Assembly (NCBI GenBank): GCA_015489265.1
Contig: WFZY01000226.1
Span: forward strand, 1-12,701
DNA: 12,701 nt
From: Flavobacteriaceae bacterium
Lineage (GTDB): Bacteria > Bacteroidota > Bacteroidia > Flavobacteriales > Flavobacteriaceae
Direction of reading: 5' to 3'
Part shown: in pieces, positions 6,723 to 12,701 of the stretch
Numbering within the stretch: position 1 is the first letter of the stretch
Layout of the letters: every line of letters starts with the position of its first letter
Notes under the pieces: generated by a model
Seen by the model: the letters and a program-made list of their open reading frames with translations, nothing else
What the model was told of the DNA's origin: nothing
Database searches by the model: none
Program-made: the position numbers and the translations under genes

Positions 6723-7166
6723 ATGAAAAACTATGTTCTTCTATTGCTTGTGGCAATAAGTACTTTCTCTTGCACTATAAAAGATGAAAACCAAACTTTA
6801 GACAAAGAAACCAGTATTGATCTATTAACTGCCCATAAATGGCACGGTGTCAGTGTAACACAATTTGTCAATGATAAAGAACAAGGCGGTTATCATAACA
6901 CTGGTGAAATTCTACGCCTTGATATTGAAAGAAATTTTATTAAAACTCTTAATGGTACTGTAATTGTTGATGGTAGTTGGGCATGGATGAATAATCCTAA
7001 TACGACCTCTATCCTGGTACAACATCCCTCTATATCCGGAAATAACCAAAATGAGACCAATGAATTAATCATCAATATTTTAACGGAAGATTATCTAGAA
7101 TACAGTATTTTTAGCAGTGATGGAAATGGCAATACTGTTAGAAGCGATTATTTTTATAAAAAATAA
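6723..7166 (+). CDS. Small secreted lipoprotein, lipocalin-like
   Basis: A 147-residue protein. The signal sequence MKNYVLLLLVAISTFSC ends in a lipobox-like F-S-C, with Cys17 as the lipidated residue, followed by the short acidic linker TIKDENQ. The mature part has alternating hydrophobic/polar strands: LLTAHKWHGVSV, a strand ending GSWAW near residues 80-84, NELIINIL and SDYFYKK at the end. This is the pattern of the small lipocalin-like lipoproteins common in Bacteroidota, which start with 'L-x-x-x-x-W' and contain 'G-x-W-x-W'. It is probably anchored in a membrane facing the periplasm or surface. Ligand and role are unknown. The start at 6723 is favoured because it gives a proper signal sequence and follows the -7 element. 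The upstream TTG would add 12 residues that spoil the signal. Confidence 0.8.
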   Translation: MKNYVLLLLVAISTFSCTIKDENQTLDKETSIDLLTAHKWHGVSVTQFVNDKEQGGYHNTGEILRLDIERNFIKTLNGTVIVDGSWAWMNNPNTTSILVQHPSISGNNQNETNELIINILTEDYLEYSIFSSDGNGNTVRSDYFYKK

Positions 7167-7168
7167 TC
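7146..7168 (+). repeat. Perfect AT-rich inverted repeat across the lipoprotein stop codon
   Basis: Arms GATTATTTTT (7146-7155) and AAAAATAATC (7159-7168) are exact reverse complements with a 3-base loop, and the TAA stop (7164-7166) is inside the right arm. The stem is almost all A-T, so it would be weak. It also follows the stop of the convergent 75-residue gene and may help end that transcript. Confidence 0.5.
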
Positions 7169-7183
7169 CTTCATAAAAATACC

Positions 7184-7411
7184 TTATGATGCTTCATTAA
7201 TCTCTTGTTCCAAAAAAACAGGAGATTTTTTTATTTGCTCAACTAATTGCGGATTTTGTGATAAAAACTGTCGCAACCATATTCGTAGTTCTTTTTGCTC
7301 GTATGGCAACAATACTTTATAAGATTTTTCCAATTCCTTGATAAACAATTCCGGATTAAAACTCACCTTCTCTAAAATGGTTATCGTGTAATTATAAAAT
7401 GCTCTTGCCAT
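7184..7411 (-). CDS. Conserved small protein of unknown function (75 residues)
   Basis: Reads MARAFYNYTITILEKVSFNP, then FIKELEKSYKVLLPYEQKEL and ending in a polar tail. I recall small Bacteroidota proteins beginning with nearly the same F-Y-N-Y-T-x-x-x-L-E-K-V-S-F pattern, but cannot confirm this here. No signal sequence or membrane helix is visible. It looks like an all-helical cytoplasmic protein with two or three helices (about 1-16, 21-33, 37-62). An exact TAnnTTTG element lies on the same strand 45 bp upstream, which supports it as a real gene. Its 3' end overlaps a probable terminator for the convergent lipoprotein gene. Function unknown. Confidence 0.75.
   Translation of the reverse strand: MARAFYNYTITILEKVSFNPELFIKELEKSYKVLLPYEQKELRIWLRQFLSQNPQLVEQIKKSPVFLEQEINEAS
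7199..7232 (+). terminator. Intrinsic terminator for the lipoprotein gene, inside the convergent coding sequence
   Basis: Stem AATCTCTTG (7199-7207) pairs with CAGGAGATT (7219-7227) over 9 positions with one T-G wobble, around an 11-base loop. The T-run 7226-7232 follows at once. It lies 33 bp after the lipoprotein stop and overlaps roughly the last 15 codons of the convergent gene. Confidence 0.6.
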
Positions 7412-7455
7412 AGTATAGATTGTTTAAAACTGCTATAAATATAATGAATTTGGGG

Positions 7456-7463
7456 CAAATTTA
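7456..7463 (-). promoter_or_regulatory. Candidate -7 element for the 75-residue protein gene
   Basis: Read on the minus strand it is TAAATTTG, an exact TAnnTTTG match, 44 bp before the ATG at 7411. No clear -33 element. Confidence 0.45.
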
Positions 7464-7525
7464 TTGTGTCAAATAACATAAATAATTGTTAAAATTTACA
7501 GTCCAATAATTAGCTTGATAAATCT

Positions 7526-7533
7526 TATCTTTG
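7526..7533 (+). promoter_or_regulatory. Candidate -7 element for the trmH gene
   Basis: TATCTTTG followed by C is an exact TAnnTTTG match, 20 bp before the ATG at 7554. It lies inside the longer frame that opens at TTG 7515, so that upstream start can be dismissed. It is divergent from the element at 7456-7463. Confidence 0.6.
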
Positions 7534-7553
7534 CGTCTGAAATCATAAGTAAT

Positions 7554-8213
7554 ATGAAAGACTACATTTCTTATTTGGAAAGTTTTGTGACAGAAAATCG
7601 CATCGCCATATTTAAAAAAGTTTTGTCGCAGCGCACGCGTTTTTTTACGGCTGTGCTTGAAGATTTATACCAAATGCACAATGTCAGTGCCGTAGTCCGT
7701 AGCGCTGATATATTCGGTTGGCAAGATTTGCATATTGTTCAAAAGAAATATGACCCCAAACTGTCACACGCCATTGCCAAAGGTGCCGAAAAATGGCTGG
7801 GTATTCATCGTTACACACAAACGCAAGATGCCATTAATCAATTAAAACAAAAAGGATATAGAATTGTAGCCACTACACCACATACCAACGATGTCAGTTT
7901 GCCCGATTTTGATTATACCCAACCGGCAGCTTTTTTCTTTGGAGTGGAAAAAGACGGCTTGTCCGAAGAAGTGATGGACCAAGCCGATGTCTTTTTAAAA
8001 ATTCCTATGTATGGTTTTACCGAAAGTTTTAACATCAGTGTGGCAGCAGCCATTATCATGCATAGTGTCACCGAATCATTGCGAGCATCTGATATTCCTT
8101 GGCAATTGTCTGAACAAGAACAAGCAATCATTTACCGTCAATGGCTTGAAAAAAGTATCAAGCGTATTGATTTAATCAAAAAAGATTATTTTGAAAAATA
8201 CGGGAGTATTTAA
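7554..8213 (+). CDS. trmH: tRNA ribose 2'-O-methyltransferase, TrmH type (SPOUT family)
   Basis: A 219-residue enzyme expected to methylate the 2'-hydroxyl of a guanosine in tRNA (position 18 in the best-known members) using S-adenosylmethionine. All three SPOUT motifs are present: NVSAVVRSADIFG (43-55) with the catalytic Arg49, FFGVEKDGLSEE (128-139), and IPMYGFTESFNISVAAAI (150-167), which form the knotted cofactor site. The extended helical N- and C-termini fit TrmH rather than the short TrmL type. The substrate position is inferred from similarity, and a related SPOUT ribose methyltransferase is possible. The ATG at 7554 is chosen because the promoter element lies just before it. The Crp/Fnr gene begins 14 bp after its stop, so the two may be co-transcribed. 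Confidence 0.88.
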   Translation: MKDYISYLESFVTENRIAIFKKVLSQRTRFFTAVLEDLYQMHNVSAVVRSADIFGWQDLHIVQKKYDPKLSHAIAKGAEKWLGIHRYTQTQDAINQLKQKGYRIVATTPHTNDVSLPDFDYTQPAAFFFGVEKDGLSEEVMDQADVFLKIPMYGFTESFNISVAAAIIMHSVTESLRASDIPWQLSEQEQAIIYRQWLEKSIKRIDLIKKDYFEKYGSI

Positions 8214-8227
8214 TTGTAAAATAAACT

Positions 8228-8791
8228 ATGAAATTAAAAGATTTTATCCTTTCAGTCGTAAATTTGCCTGATGATGTATTAGCGGAAATGCTATTGGCTT
8301 TTACACCTACACATTTACCTAAAGGCACCCAAATTTTACAACAAGGTAAAACATGCAAAAAACTATTTTATATCGAAAAAGGTTTAGCTCGCAGTTACTA
8401 CTACAACGACAAAGGCAAAGATGTCACCGTTTGGTTTTTTAGTGATAATAATATCATGGTTAGCGTTGAAAGTTTTTTTCAGCAAAAACCGAGCTTATAT
8501 CACATGGAACTCTTGGAAGACAGCACTTTATATTATATAGACTACCAAAAACTGCAACAACTATTTGACCAATATCATGGCATAGAACGCTTTGGACGTC
8601 TATTGGCTATACAACTACTAACCGATGTGGTTGAAAAACTTAATGCTATTCAGTTTCAAACCGCCAAGGAACGCTATCATTTTTTGATAGAAAAATATCC
8701 TGATATTGCCTATCGCGCGCCTTTGGGACATATTGCTTCTTATTTGGGCATAACCCAAGAAACTTTAAGCCGTATCAGAGCCGGAAAATAA
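8228..8791 (+). CDS. Crp/Fnr-family transcriptional regulator
   Basis: A 187-residue DNA-binding regulator. The N-terminal cyclic-nucleotide-binding-like barrel spans about 24-115: PKGTQILQQGKTCKKLFYIEKG at 31-52, then a beta-rich stretch including VTVWFFSDNNIMVS (66-79). A dimer helix follows (about 118-140), and a C-terminal helix-turn-helix reads APLGHIASYLGITQETLSRI (164-183), whose last helix should contact DNA. The arginine/serine pair that binds cAMP in true CRP is not evident, and there are no FNR-type iron-sulfur cysteines near the start, so the signal is unknown. The helix-turn-helix region is slightly short at its C-terminus but typical of Bacteroidota members. The TolC-type gene starts 102 bp downstream behind a TTGA-N6-TCAA palindrome, which makes the efflux operon its likely target. 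Confidence 0.92.
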   Translation: MKLKDFILSVVNLPDDVLAEMLLAFTPTHLPKGTQILQQGKTCKKLFYIEKGLARSYYYNDKGKDVTVWFFSDNNIMVSVESFFQQKPSLYHMELLEDSTLYYIDYQKLQQLFDQYHGIERFGRLLAIQLLTDVVEKLNAIQFQTAKERYHFLIEKYPDIAYRAPLGHIASYLGITQETLSRIRAGK

Positions 8792-8817
8792 ATTTGCTGC
8801 TTAATCCAACTATCATT

Positions 8818-8835
8818 TTTTGATATAGGTCAAAA
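8818..8835 (+). promoter_or_regulatory. FNR/CRP-like palindrome at the efflux-operon promoter
   Basis: TTTTGA and TCAAAA are perfect inverted arms around six bases. The core TTGATATAGGTCAA (8820-8833) matches the FNR pattern TTGAT-N4-ATCAA at 9 of 10 fixed bases. Its centre (about 8826.5) is about 41 bp before the start implied by the -7 element at 8856-8863, and it occupies the place where a -33 element would be. This is the class II activator position. Confidence 0.6.
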
Positions 8836-8855
8836 GATTCGGAAAACTTCTGCTA

Positions 8856-8863
8856 TAATTTTG
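8856..8863 (+). promoter_or_regulatory. Candidate -7 element for the efflux operon
   Basis: TAATTTTG is an exact TAnnTTTG match, 30 bp before the TolC-type ATG at 8894. No good -33 element is present, consistent with dependence on an activator bound at 8818-8835. Confidence 0.55.
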
Positions 8864-8893
8864 CATTCGATTTTGAACTAAATTGAATGTAAA

Positions 8894-10285
8894 ATGAAGA
8901 AAGACAATAATTTAAACAAATTTGCAGGCATATTTCTAATGTTAAGCTTGGCAATAGTGCAGGCACAAGGACAACAAATCAATCCGGTTTTAAAGGATTT
9001 GATTCAAAAAGCTTTGCAAAAGAATCACGAACTAAAAATCACGGATTATAAAATTACAAAAACAGAAATCAACCGGCAAAAAGTATACAAAACTTTTTTA
9101 CCGGCTTTAACGCTAAATGCGGGCTATACGCGACTGAATGATGATATTATTTTAGACCCCAAATTACAGCTTTTGCTCAAAGGCAGTGAACGATTATTGA
9201 TTAAAGAGCAACTCGGATTGCCCTTTAACAGCCAATTACCCCCAACAATTCCAACATCAGAAATCAAACCCATTCAAGATAAAAATATATTAAAATCGTC
9301 AGCCGATTTGCAATGGGTAATCTTTACGGGACTCGAAGCACACTATGGCATTAAAGCCACGCAACACAAAGAAAAAGCGCTACGTTATGCACGTGAAATT
9401 ACCACCAAACAAAGTATTAAAGAAGTGATGCAAACTTATGATCGACTCGCATTGGTCATAGCTTCTGAAAAAGTTTTGAATAGCATTGAAAAACAGCTCG
9501 ACTTGAAAGAAAAGCAAGTGCAATCAGCTGTAAAAAATGGATTAAGCATCAAAATTGATCTACAAAAAATAGCTTTTGCCCGTCAGAAATTACAGATTAA
9601 AAGAACTGAAACCCAAAATCAAAAAGCTTTGCTATGGGAAAAATTACACCAGCTAACCGGTGCGTCTTATACTTTCATTGAAAACATAAAACCGGATTTA
9701 AAACCTTTAATGTTAGAAAAAAGCCAATTGCAACAACTTCAAAAACCTGTTGAAATCAAAAGTTTAGAAGAAATTGTTCAAGCTAAGAATAGTTTACAAA
9801 AAATGACCTATGCCAAATATCTTCCCAAAATTGCTATCAAAGGACATTATGAATTTTTAGACGACGACTTGTCAATGCTCGATCCTAAATGGTATGTCGG
9901 CATTGGCCTGAAATGGCAAATATTTGACGGACTTAAAGCTATAGATCAAGCACGTAAATTAAAATATGACAAGCAAATTTACCGTGAAAAAATACAGCAG
10001 ACTCAAGAATTATTAAACTTAGCTGTCAAGAATGCCCGATTGAATTACCACACGGCAGAAAAACAAATTGCCTTGAATAACAAAGCTGTTCAACTGGCTA
10101 AAGATACCTACCGGTTGGTTGAAAAACAATATGCAAACGGTTTGGTTGACATAACGGAATTACTTAAAGCTTTAACCGAATGGCAAAAAGCCGGTTTTAA
10201 ATTGCAAGAAGCTTATTATCATCAGCGACAAGCAGCTTTAGACTTGTTAACCAGAACCGACCGGCTTCAAGATATCATACAATAG
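8894..10285 (+). CDS. TolC-family outer membrane efflux protein
   Basis: A 463-residue protein that should form the trimeric outer-membrane duct of a three-part exporter. The N-terminus is a Sec signal sequence (MKKDNNLNKFAGIFLMLSLA, cleavage near the AQGQ at 24-27). The mature part shows the two-fold repeat of the family. Each half has long helices with heptad-like patterning and a beta-barrel strand region (near 72-85 and 310-345, the latter including PKWYVGIGLKWQIFDG). The pair NGLSIKIDLQ (215-224) and NGLVDITELL (415-424) marks the equivalent helix starts in each half. Long central helices lie at about 150-215 and 350-412. It begins the operon tolC-type, hlyD-type, ABC-2 permease, with 45 bp before the next gene. 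The substrate is unknown. Confidence 0.92.
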   Translation: MKKDNNLNKFAGIFLMLSLAIVQAQGQQINPVLKDLIQKALQKNHELKITDYKITKTEINRQKVYKTFLPALTLNAGYTRLNDDIILDPKLQLLLKGSERLLIKEQLGLPFNSQLPPTIPTSEIKPIQDKNILKSSADLQWVIFTGLEAHYGIKATQHKEKALRYAREITTKQSIKEVMQTYDRLALVIASEKVLNSIEKQLDLKEKQVQSAVKNGLSIKIDLQKIAFARQKLQIKRTETQNQKALLWEKLHQLTGASYTFIENIKPDLKPLMLEKSQLQQLQKPVEIKSLEEIVQAKNSLQKMTYAKYLPKIAIKGHYEFLDDDLSMLDPKWYVGIGLKWQIFDGLKAIDQARKLKYDKQIYREKIQQTQELLNLAVKNARLNYHTAEKQIALNNKAVQLAKDTYRLVEKQYANGLVDITELLKALTEWQKAGFKLQEAYYHQRQAALDLLTRTDRLQDIIQ

Positions 10286-10330
10286 CAAAATAACAAATTC
10301 ATTATTAAATAATTATAAAACTTTGAACTT

Positions 10331-11302
10331 ATGAAGATGACACAACTTAAACATTTTTCTACATTAATAACTTTGTGGATGTTTATGGGTTTTACATCCT
10401 GTAGCCACCCTACAAAAATAACAGATTTAAGGGGAAAGGTTAAATATGAAAGCATAAACCTGGCAACCAAAATTCCCGGACGAGTTGCTAAAATTTTAGT
10501 CAAAGAAGGGCAAGAAGTGGCCAAAAATGACACTTTATTAATCATAGACAGTCCCGAAATTGCCGCTAAATACGAACAAGCCCAAGGCGCTGTACAAGCA
10601 GCGAAAGCCCAACTACAAATGGCTTATAACGGGGCAACTATTGAACAAGTCAAACAGATAGACGGTAAATTGGCAGCTGCTGAAGCGCAATTGGCTTTTG
10701 CCAATGCATCCTACAAACGGCTTGCCAATATGTTTAAAGACACTTTGGTGCCACCGCAAAAATTTGATGAAGTAAAGATGAAATTAAAAATGGCACAAGC
10801 TCAAGTCAAAGCCATCAAAGCCAAACAAAAAGAAGTATTAAAAGGCACCCGTAAAGAAGTTATAGCACAAGCAAAAGGGCAACTACAACGCGCGCTTGGC
10901 GCCTTAAAAGAAGTGGAAGCCGCTCAAAAAGAAAGATTTGTAGTGGCACCAGCAGCAATGCAAATTGAAAATATCACGCTAAAAAAAGGCGAATTGGCGA
11001 CACCCGGCTACACCATAGTCAATGGCTATTTACCCAAACAAATATATTTCAGGTTTACCATTCCGGAATCTAAGGTGCATCAATTCAAAGTCAATCAATT
11101 GGTGACGATAGAAAATCCGTATACCAAAAAACAAATCAAAGCAAAAATCAGTGTAATTAAATCCCTTCCTGCTTATGCCAATATTACAGCACCTTCTGAG
11201 TCTTATGGCTTGGGCGAAGGACTTTACGAAATGAAAATAGTGCCGGTAAATCCGGAAAAAGCAAACGGATTTTATCAAAACGCATGGGTTTTAATCAAAT
11301 AA
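10331..11302 (+). CDS. HlyD/MFP-type periplasmic adaptor, predicted lipoprotein
   Basis: A 323-residue membrane-fusion protein linking an inner-membrane transporter to the TolC channel. The signal sequence runs to a lipobox-like GFTSC with Cys24, so it is probably anchored by lipid rather than by a membrane helix. The lipoyl-like half-domain (about 40-75) includes ATKIPGRVAKILVKEGQEV (45-63) and DTLLIIDSPE (67-76). A long alpha-hairpin at about 77-200 is rich in Ala, Gln and Lys, and the second lipoyl half (FVVAPAAMQIENI, 203-215, then KKGELATPG, 218-226) closes the domain. A beta-barrel follows at about 235-322. Usual HlyD length is kept. It starts 45 bp after the TolC-type gene and 4 bp separate its stop from the permease start, so these are one transcript. 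Substrate unknown. Confidence 0.9.
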   Translation: MKMTQLKHFSTLITLWMFMGFTSCSHPTKITDLRGKVKYESINLATKIPGRVAKILVKEGQEVAKNDTLLIIDSPEIAAKYEQAQGAVQAAKAQLQMAYNGATIEQVKQIDGKLAAAEAQLAFANASYKRLANMFKDTLVPPQKFDEVKMKLKMAQAQVKAIKAKQKEVLKGTRKEVIAQAKGQLQRALGALKEVEAAQKERFVVAPAAMQIENITLKKGELATPGYTIVNGYLPKQIYFRFTIPESKVHQFKVNQLVTIENPYTKKQIKAKISVIKSLPAYANITAPSESYGLGEGLYEMKIVPVNPEKANGFYQNAWVLIK

Positions 11303-11306
11303 AGCT

Positions 11307-12476
11307 ATGAAAATATTTATTAATTTGTTTAAAAATGAACTGAAGCGCATCTTTAAAAACGATGTGGTTATGGCTATCTTTTTCGGTGCGCCACTGGCTT
11401 ACGGATTATTGTTCGGTTATGTTTATAAAAAAGCCAAAGTCACCGATATCCCGGTGGTAGTGATCGATGAAGATGCCGGTATTTTGAGTGATAAAATTAT
11501 TCAAGCATTAGATGATACCGAAGGTTTAAAAGTCGTCAAAGTGTTACCGGATGCCAATACATTAGATGATTTGATGAAAAGTAAAGCTTATGCAGCCGTG
11601 ATTAAAATTCCAAAAGATTTTGAAAAAAATATCCTTCAAAAAAATTATCCTGCTATCAATGTAGATTTGGATATGAGCAATATTTTGATTGCCAATTTTG
11701 CCAGTAAAAATATTCAGCTGGTTTTACAAACGCTCAAAGCCGGCATAGAAATAGAAGCGCTAAATAAAAAGGGGATGCCAAAAAACATAGCCCAAAAGCA
11801 ATTTGAAAGTTTTAAAACCAATTATCATAAACTTTACAACCCGACAAGCAATTATGAATATTTTATGTTGCCCGGATTATTGGGAGCTATTCTGCAACAA
11901 GTGATTTTTTTGGCGTTGGCACTGGTATTTGCCCGTGATTTTGAAGATGGTTATTTTGCCGAATTGTTAAAAGTCAGCAAAAATCCTTTATACCTTATCA
12001 GTTTGAAAGCGCTACCATTTATCTTGTTAACCTTGATTAATTGGGCGGTTTTAGCTGCTTTCTTATCCTTTTTTCAAATTGATTTGAAACTCTTTAATCT
12101 ACCAATGTTGGTATTAGCCGGTTTGTTGAGTTTGTCTGCCATGCTTATTGGCATGTTATTTTCCGTATTGATACCCAATCAGTTAAAAGCAACAGAATTT
12201 TTGATGGTGATATCTACACCGGCATTTATTTTAAGCGGTTTTACCTGGCCGGTAATGGCTATGCCCGGATGGATTCAACAACTTTCTCAATGGATTCCAT
12301 TAACCCCTTTTTTAAGTGCCGCTAAAAAAATAGCCTTTTATGGTGGAAATTTGCAGCATATTTTACCTGAAATCAAACAACTATCACTCATTACTTTAAT
12401 AGCATTTATTTTGCTGGTTATCAGTTTAAAAATCAAAATTTACCGGCAATCAAAAAAAACATTACACCATGTGTAA
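11307..12476 (+). CDS. ABC-2-type transporter permease
   Basis: A 389-residue inner-membrane protein of the ABC-2 (YhhJ/YbhR-like) group. A first membrane helix at about 21-40 is followed by a large extracytoplasmic domain (about 45-180), with VVVIDEDAG (50-58) and NPTSNYEYFMLPG (178-190) at its end. Five further helices follow at about 187-209, 232-255, 266-290, 297-316 and 358-377. The motif FILSGFTWPVMAMPGWIQ (307-324) and WIPLTPFLSAAK (329-340) are typical of the family. Such permeases normally work as dimers with a separate ABC ATPase, which is not present in the window. The start lies 4 bp after the adaptor stop. Drug, lipid or peptide export is plausible, but the substrate cannot be inferred. 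Confidence 0.92.
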   Translation: MKIFINLFKNELKRIFKNDVVMAIFFGAPLAYGLLFGYVYKKAKVTDIPVVVIDEDAGILSDKIIQALDDTEGLKVVKVLPDANTLDDLMKSKAYAAVIKIPKDFEKNILQKNYPAINVDLDMSNILIANFASKNIQLVLQTLKAGIEIEALNKKGMPKNIAQKQFESFKTNYHKLYNPTSNYEYFMLPGLLGAILQQVIFLALALVFARDFEDGYFAELLKVSKNPLYLISLKALPFILLTLINWAVLAAFLSFFQIDLKLFNLPMLVLAGLLSLSAMLIGMLFSVLIPNQLKATEFLMVISTPAFILSGFTWPVMAMPGWIQQLSQWIPLTPFLSAAKKIAFYGGNLQHILPEIKQLSLITLIAFILLVISLKIKIYRQSKKTLHHV

Positions 12477-12490
12477 TACCGATTACACAT
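12461..12490 (+). repeat. Alternating inverted repeats around the permease stop codon
   Basis: ATTACAC (12461-12467), GTGTAAT (12471-12477) and ATTACAC (12482-12488) alternate. The best hairpin has arms ATGTGTAAT (12469-12477) and ATTACACAT (12482-12490), exact reverse complements with the 4-base loop ACCG. The TAA stop is inside it. No T-run follows, so it is not a standard terminator. It may be a protein-binding site or an mRNA-stabilising stem. Confidence 0.6.
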
Positions 12491-12495
12491 TCAAT

Positions 12496-12595
12496 ATAGT
12501 CCAATAAAATTGTACTATTTTCATGTAGTATCGGCATAATACCCCAAATCCATTTAGGTTATTCTATATTTGGAATTGGTATTATTTTGGACTAT
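12496..12595 (+). repeat. Nested imperfect inverted repeats in the non-coding tail
   Basis: Outer arms ATAGTCCAA (12496-12504) and TTGGACTAT (12587-12595) enclose inner arms ATAATACC (12536-12543) and GGTATTAT (12578-12585), with CCAAAT (12544-12549) and ATTTGG (12568-12573) nested further in. The nesting is consistent with one long imperfect stem or a small decayed palindromic element. A TAnnTTTG match, TATATTTG (12565-12572), lies inside. Confidence 0.5.
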
Positions 12596-12616
12596 GATAC
12601 AATTCTTTTTGGTATT

Positions 12617-12653
12617 AAACCCGAAGTGTCTGAAAAGGTGCTTCGGGTTTTTT
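12617..12653 (+). terminator. Strong intrinsic terminator
   Basis: AAACCCGAAG (12617-12626) and CTTCGGGTTT (12641-12650) form a perfect 10-bp stem around a 14-base loop, followed by T through 12653. It is on the plus strand, 140 bp after the permease stop, and would end the efflux-operon transcript or a small transcript started inside 12496-12600. After it, 12654-12701 holds nothing I can identify. Confidence 0.85.
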
Positions 12654-12701
12654 GTATGATGCCAATCTTAAATAGCCAATATAAATGTATGATAATAATG
12701 A

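Noticed and set aside
7515..7553. Upstream TTG start for the trmH gene
   Set aside because: The -7 element lies inside this stretch (7526-7533), so it would be before the transcript starts. The residues also do not look like protein.
8167..8179. TTGATTTAATCAA as a second Crp/Fnr box for autoregulation of the regulator gene
   Set aside because: It is a perfect 13-base palindrome but one base shorter than the 14-base FNR spacing, and it lies in the trmH coding sequence with no promoter beside it. It could be tested, but I would not call it.
12594..12659. 21-residue open frame starting ATG at 12594
   Set aside because: It runs straight through the strong terminator stem, and its residues follow from that stem. 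No sign of coding.

Overview
The window looks like a chromosomal segment from a member of the Bacteroidota, most likely Flavobacteriia. The base composition is AT-rich. Shine-Dalgarno sequences are essentially absent. Several genes have a TAnnTTTG element (the Bacteroidota -7 promoter motif) a short distance upstream. Many products resemble flavobacterial families: an HsdR_N-like small protein, a lipocalin-like lipoprotein, a Crp/Fnr regulator and a TolC/HlyD/ABC-2 export set. These assignments come from reading motifs, not from database searches.

Layout. (1) 1-160: the 3' end of an IS30-family transposase, cut by the window edge and not previously flagged as an ORF. (2) 235-2706: an NtrY-like membrane histidine kinase, an intergenic palindromic repeat (1816-1886), and an enoyl-CoA hydratase. 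(3) 2714-4122, minus strand: a Ste24-type M48 membrane metalloprotease whose stop overlaps (ATGA) the start of a 55-residue two-helix membrane protein. (4) 4222-6442, plus strand: a tightly coupled operon of an HsdR_N-like PD-(D/E)XK-fold protein, a family 2 glycosyltransferase and the MurNAc-6-phosphate etherase MurQ, both junctions being 4-bp ATGA overlaps. (5) 6443-7166: a 280-bp leader with four copies of GCAGTTTAT and a -7 element, then a small lipoprotein. Its terminator appears to lie inside the convergent 75-residue gene (7184-7411, minus). (6) 7412-8791: divergent promoters, a TrmH-type tRNA ribose methyltransferase and a Crp/Fnr-family regulator. (7) 8792-12476: a promoter with an FNR/CRP-like palindrome, then TolC outer-membrane protein, HlyD-type adaptor (predicted lipoprotein) and ABC-2 permease. 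(8) 12477-12701: non-coding, with several inverted repeats and a strong intrinsic terminator.

How the genes fit together. Most of the window is ordinary core or near-core biology: envelope sensing, fatty-acid or acyl-CoA metabolism, membrane proteolysis, cell-wall recycling and tRNA modification. The most coherent accessory unit is 8228-12476. A Crp/Fnr regulator lies directly upstream of an export operon whose promoter has a TTGA-N6-TCAA palindrome about 41 bp before the predicted transcription start, where a class II activator would bind. That operon holds the outer-membrane, periplasmic and inner-membrane parts of an exporter but no ATPase gene before a terminator. I see no CRISPR array, rRNA or tRNA, and no clearly new defence system.
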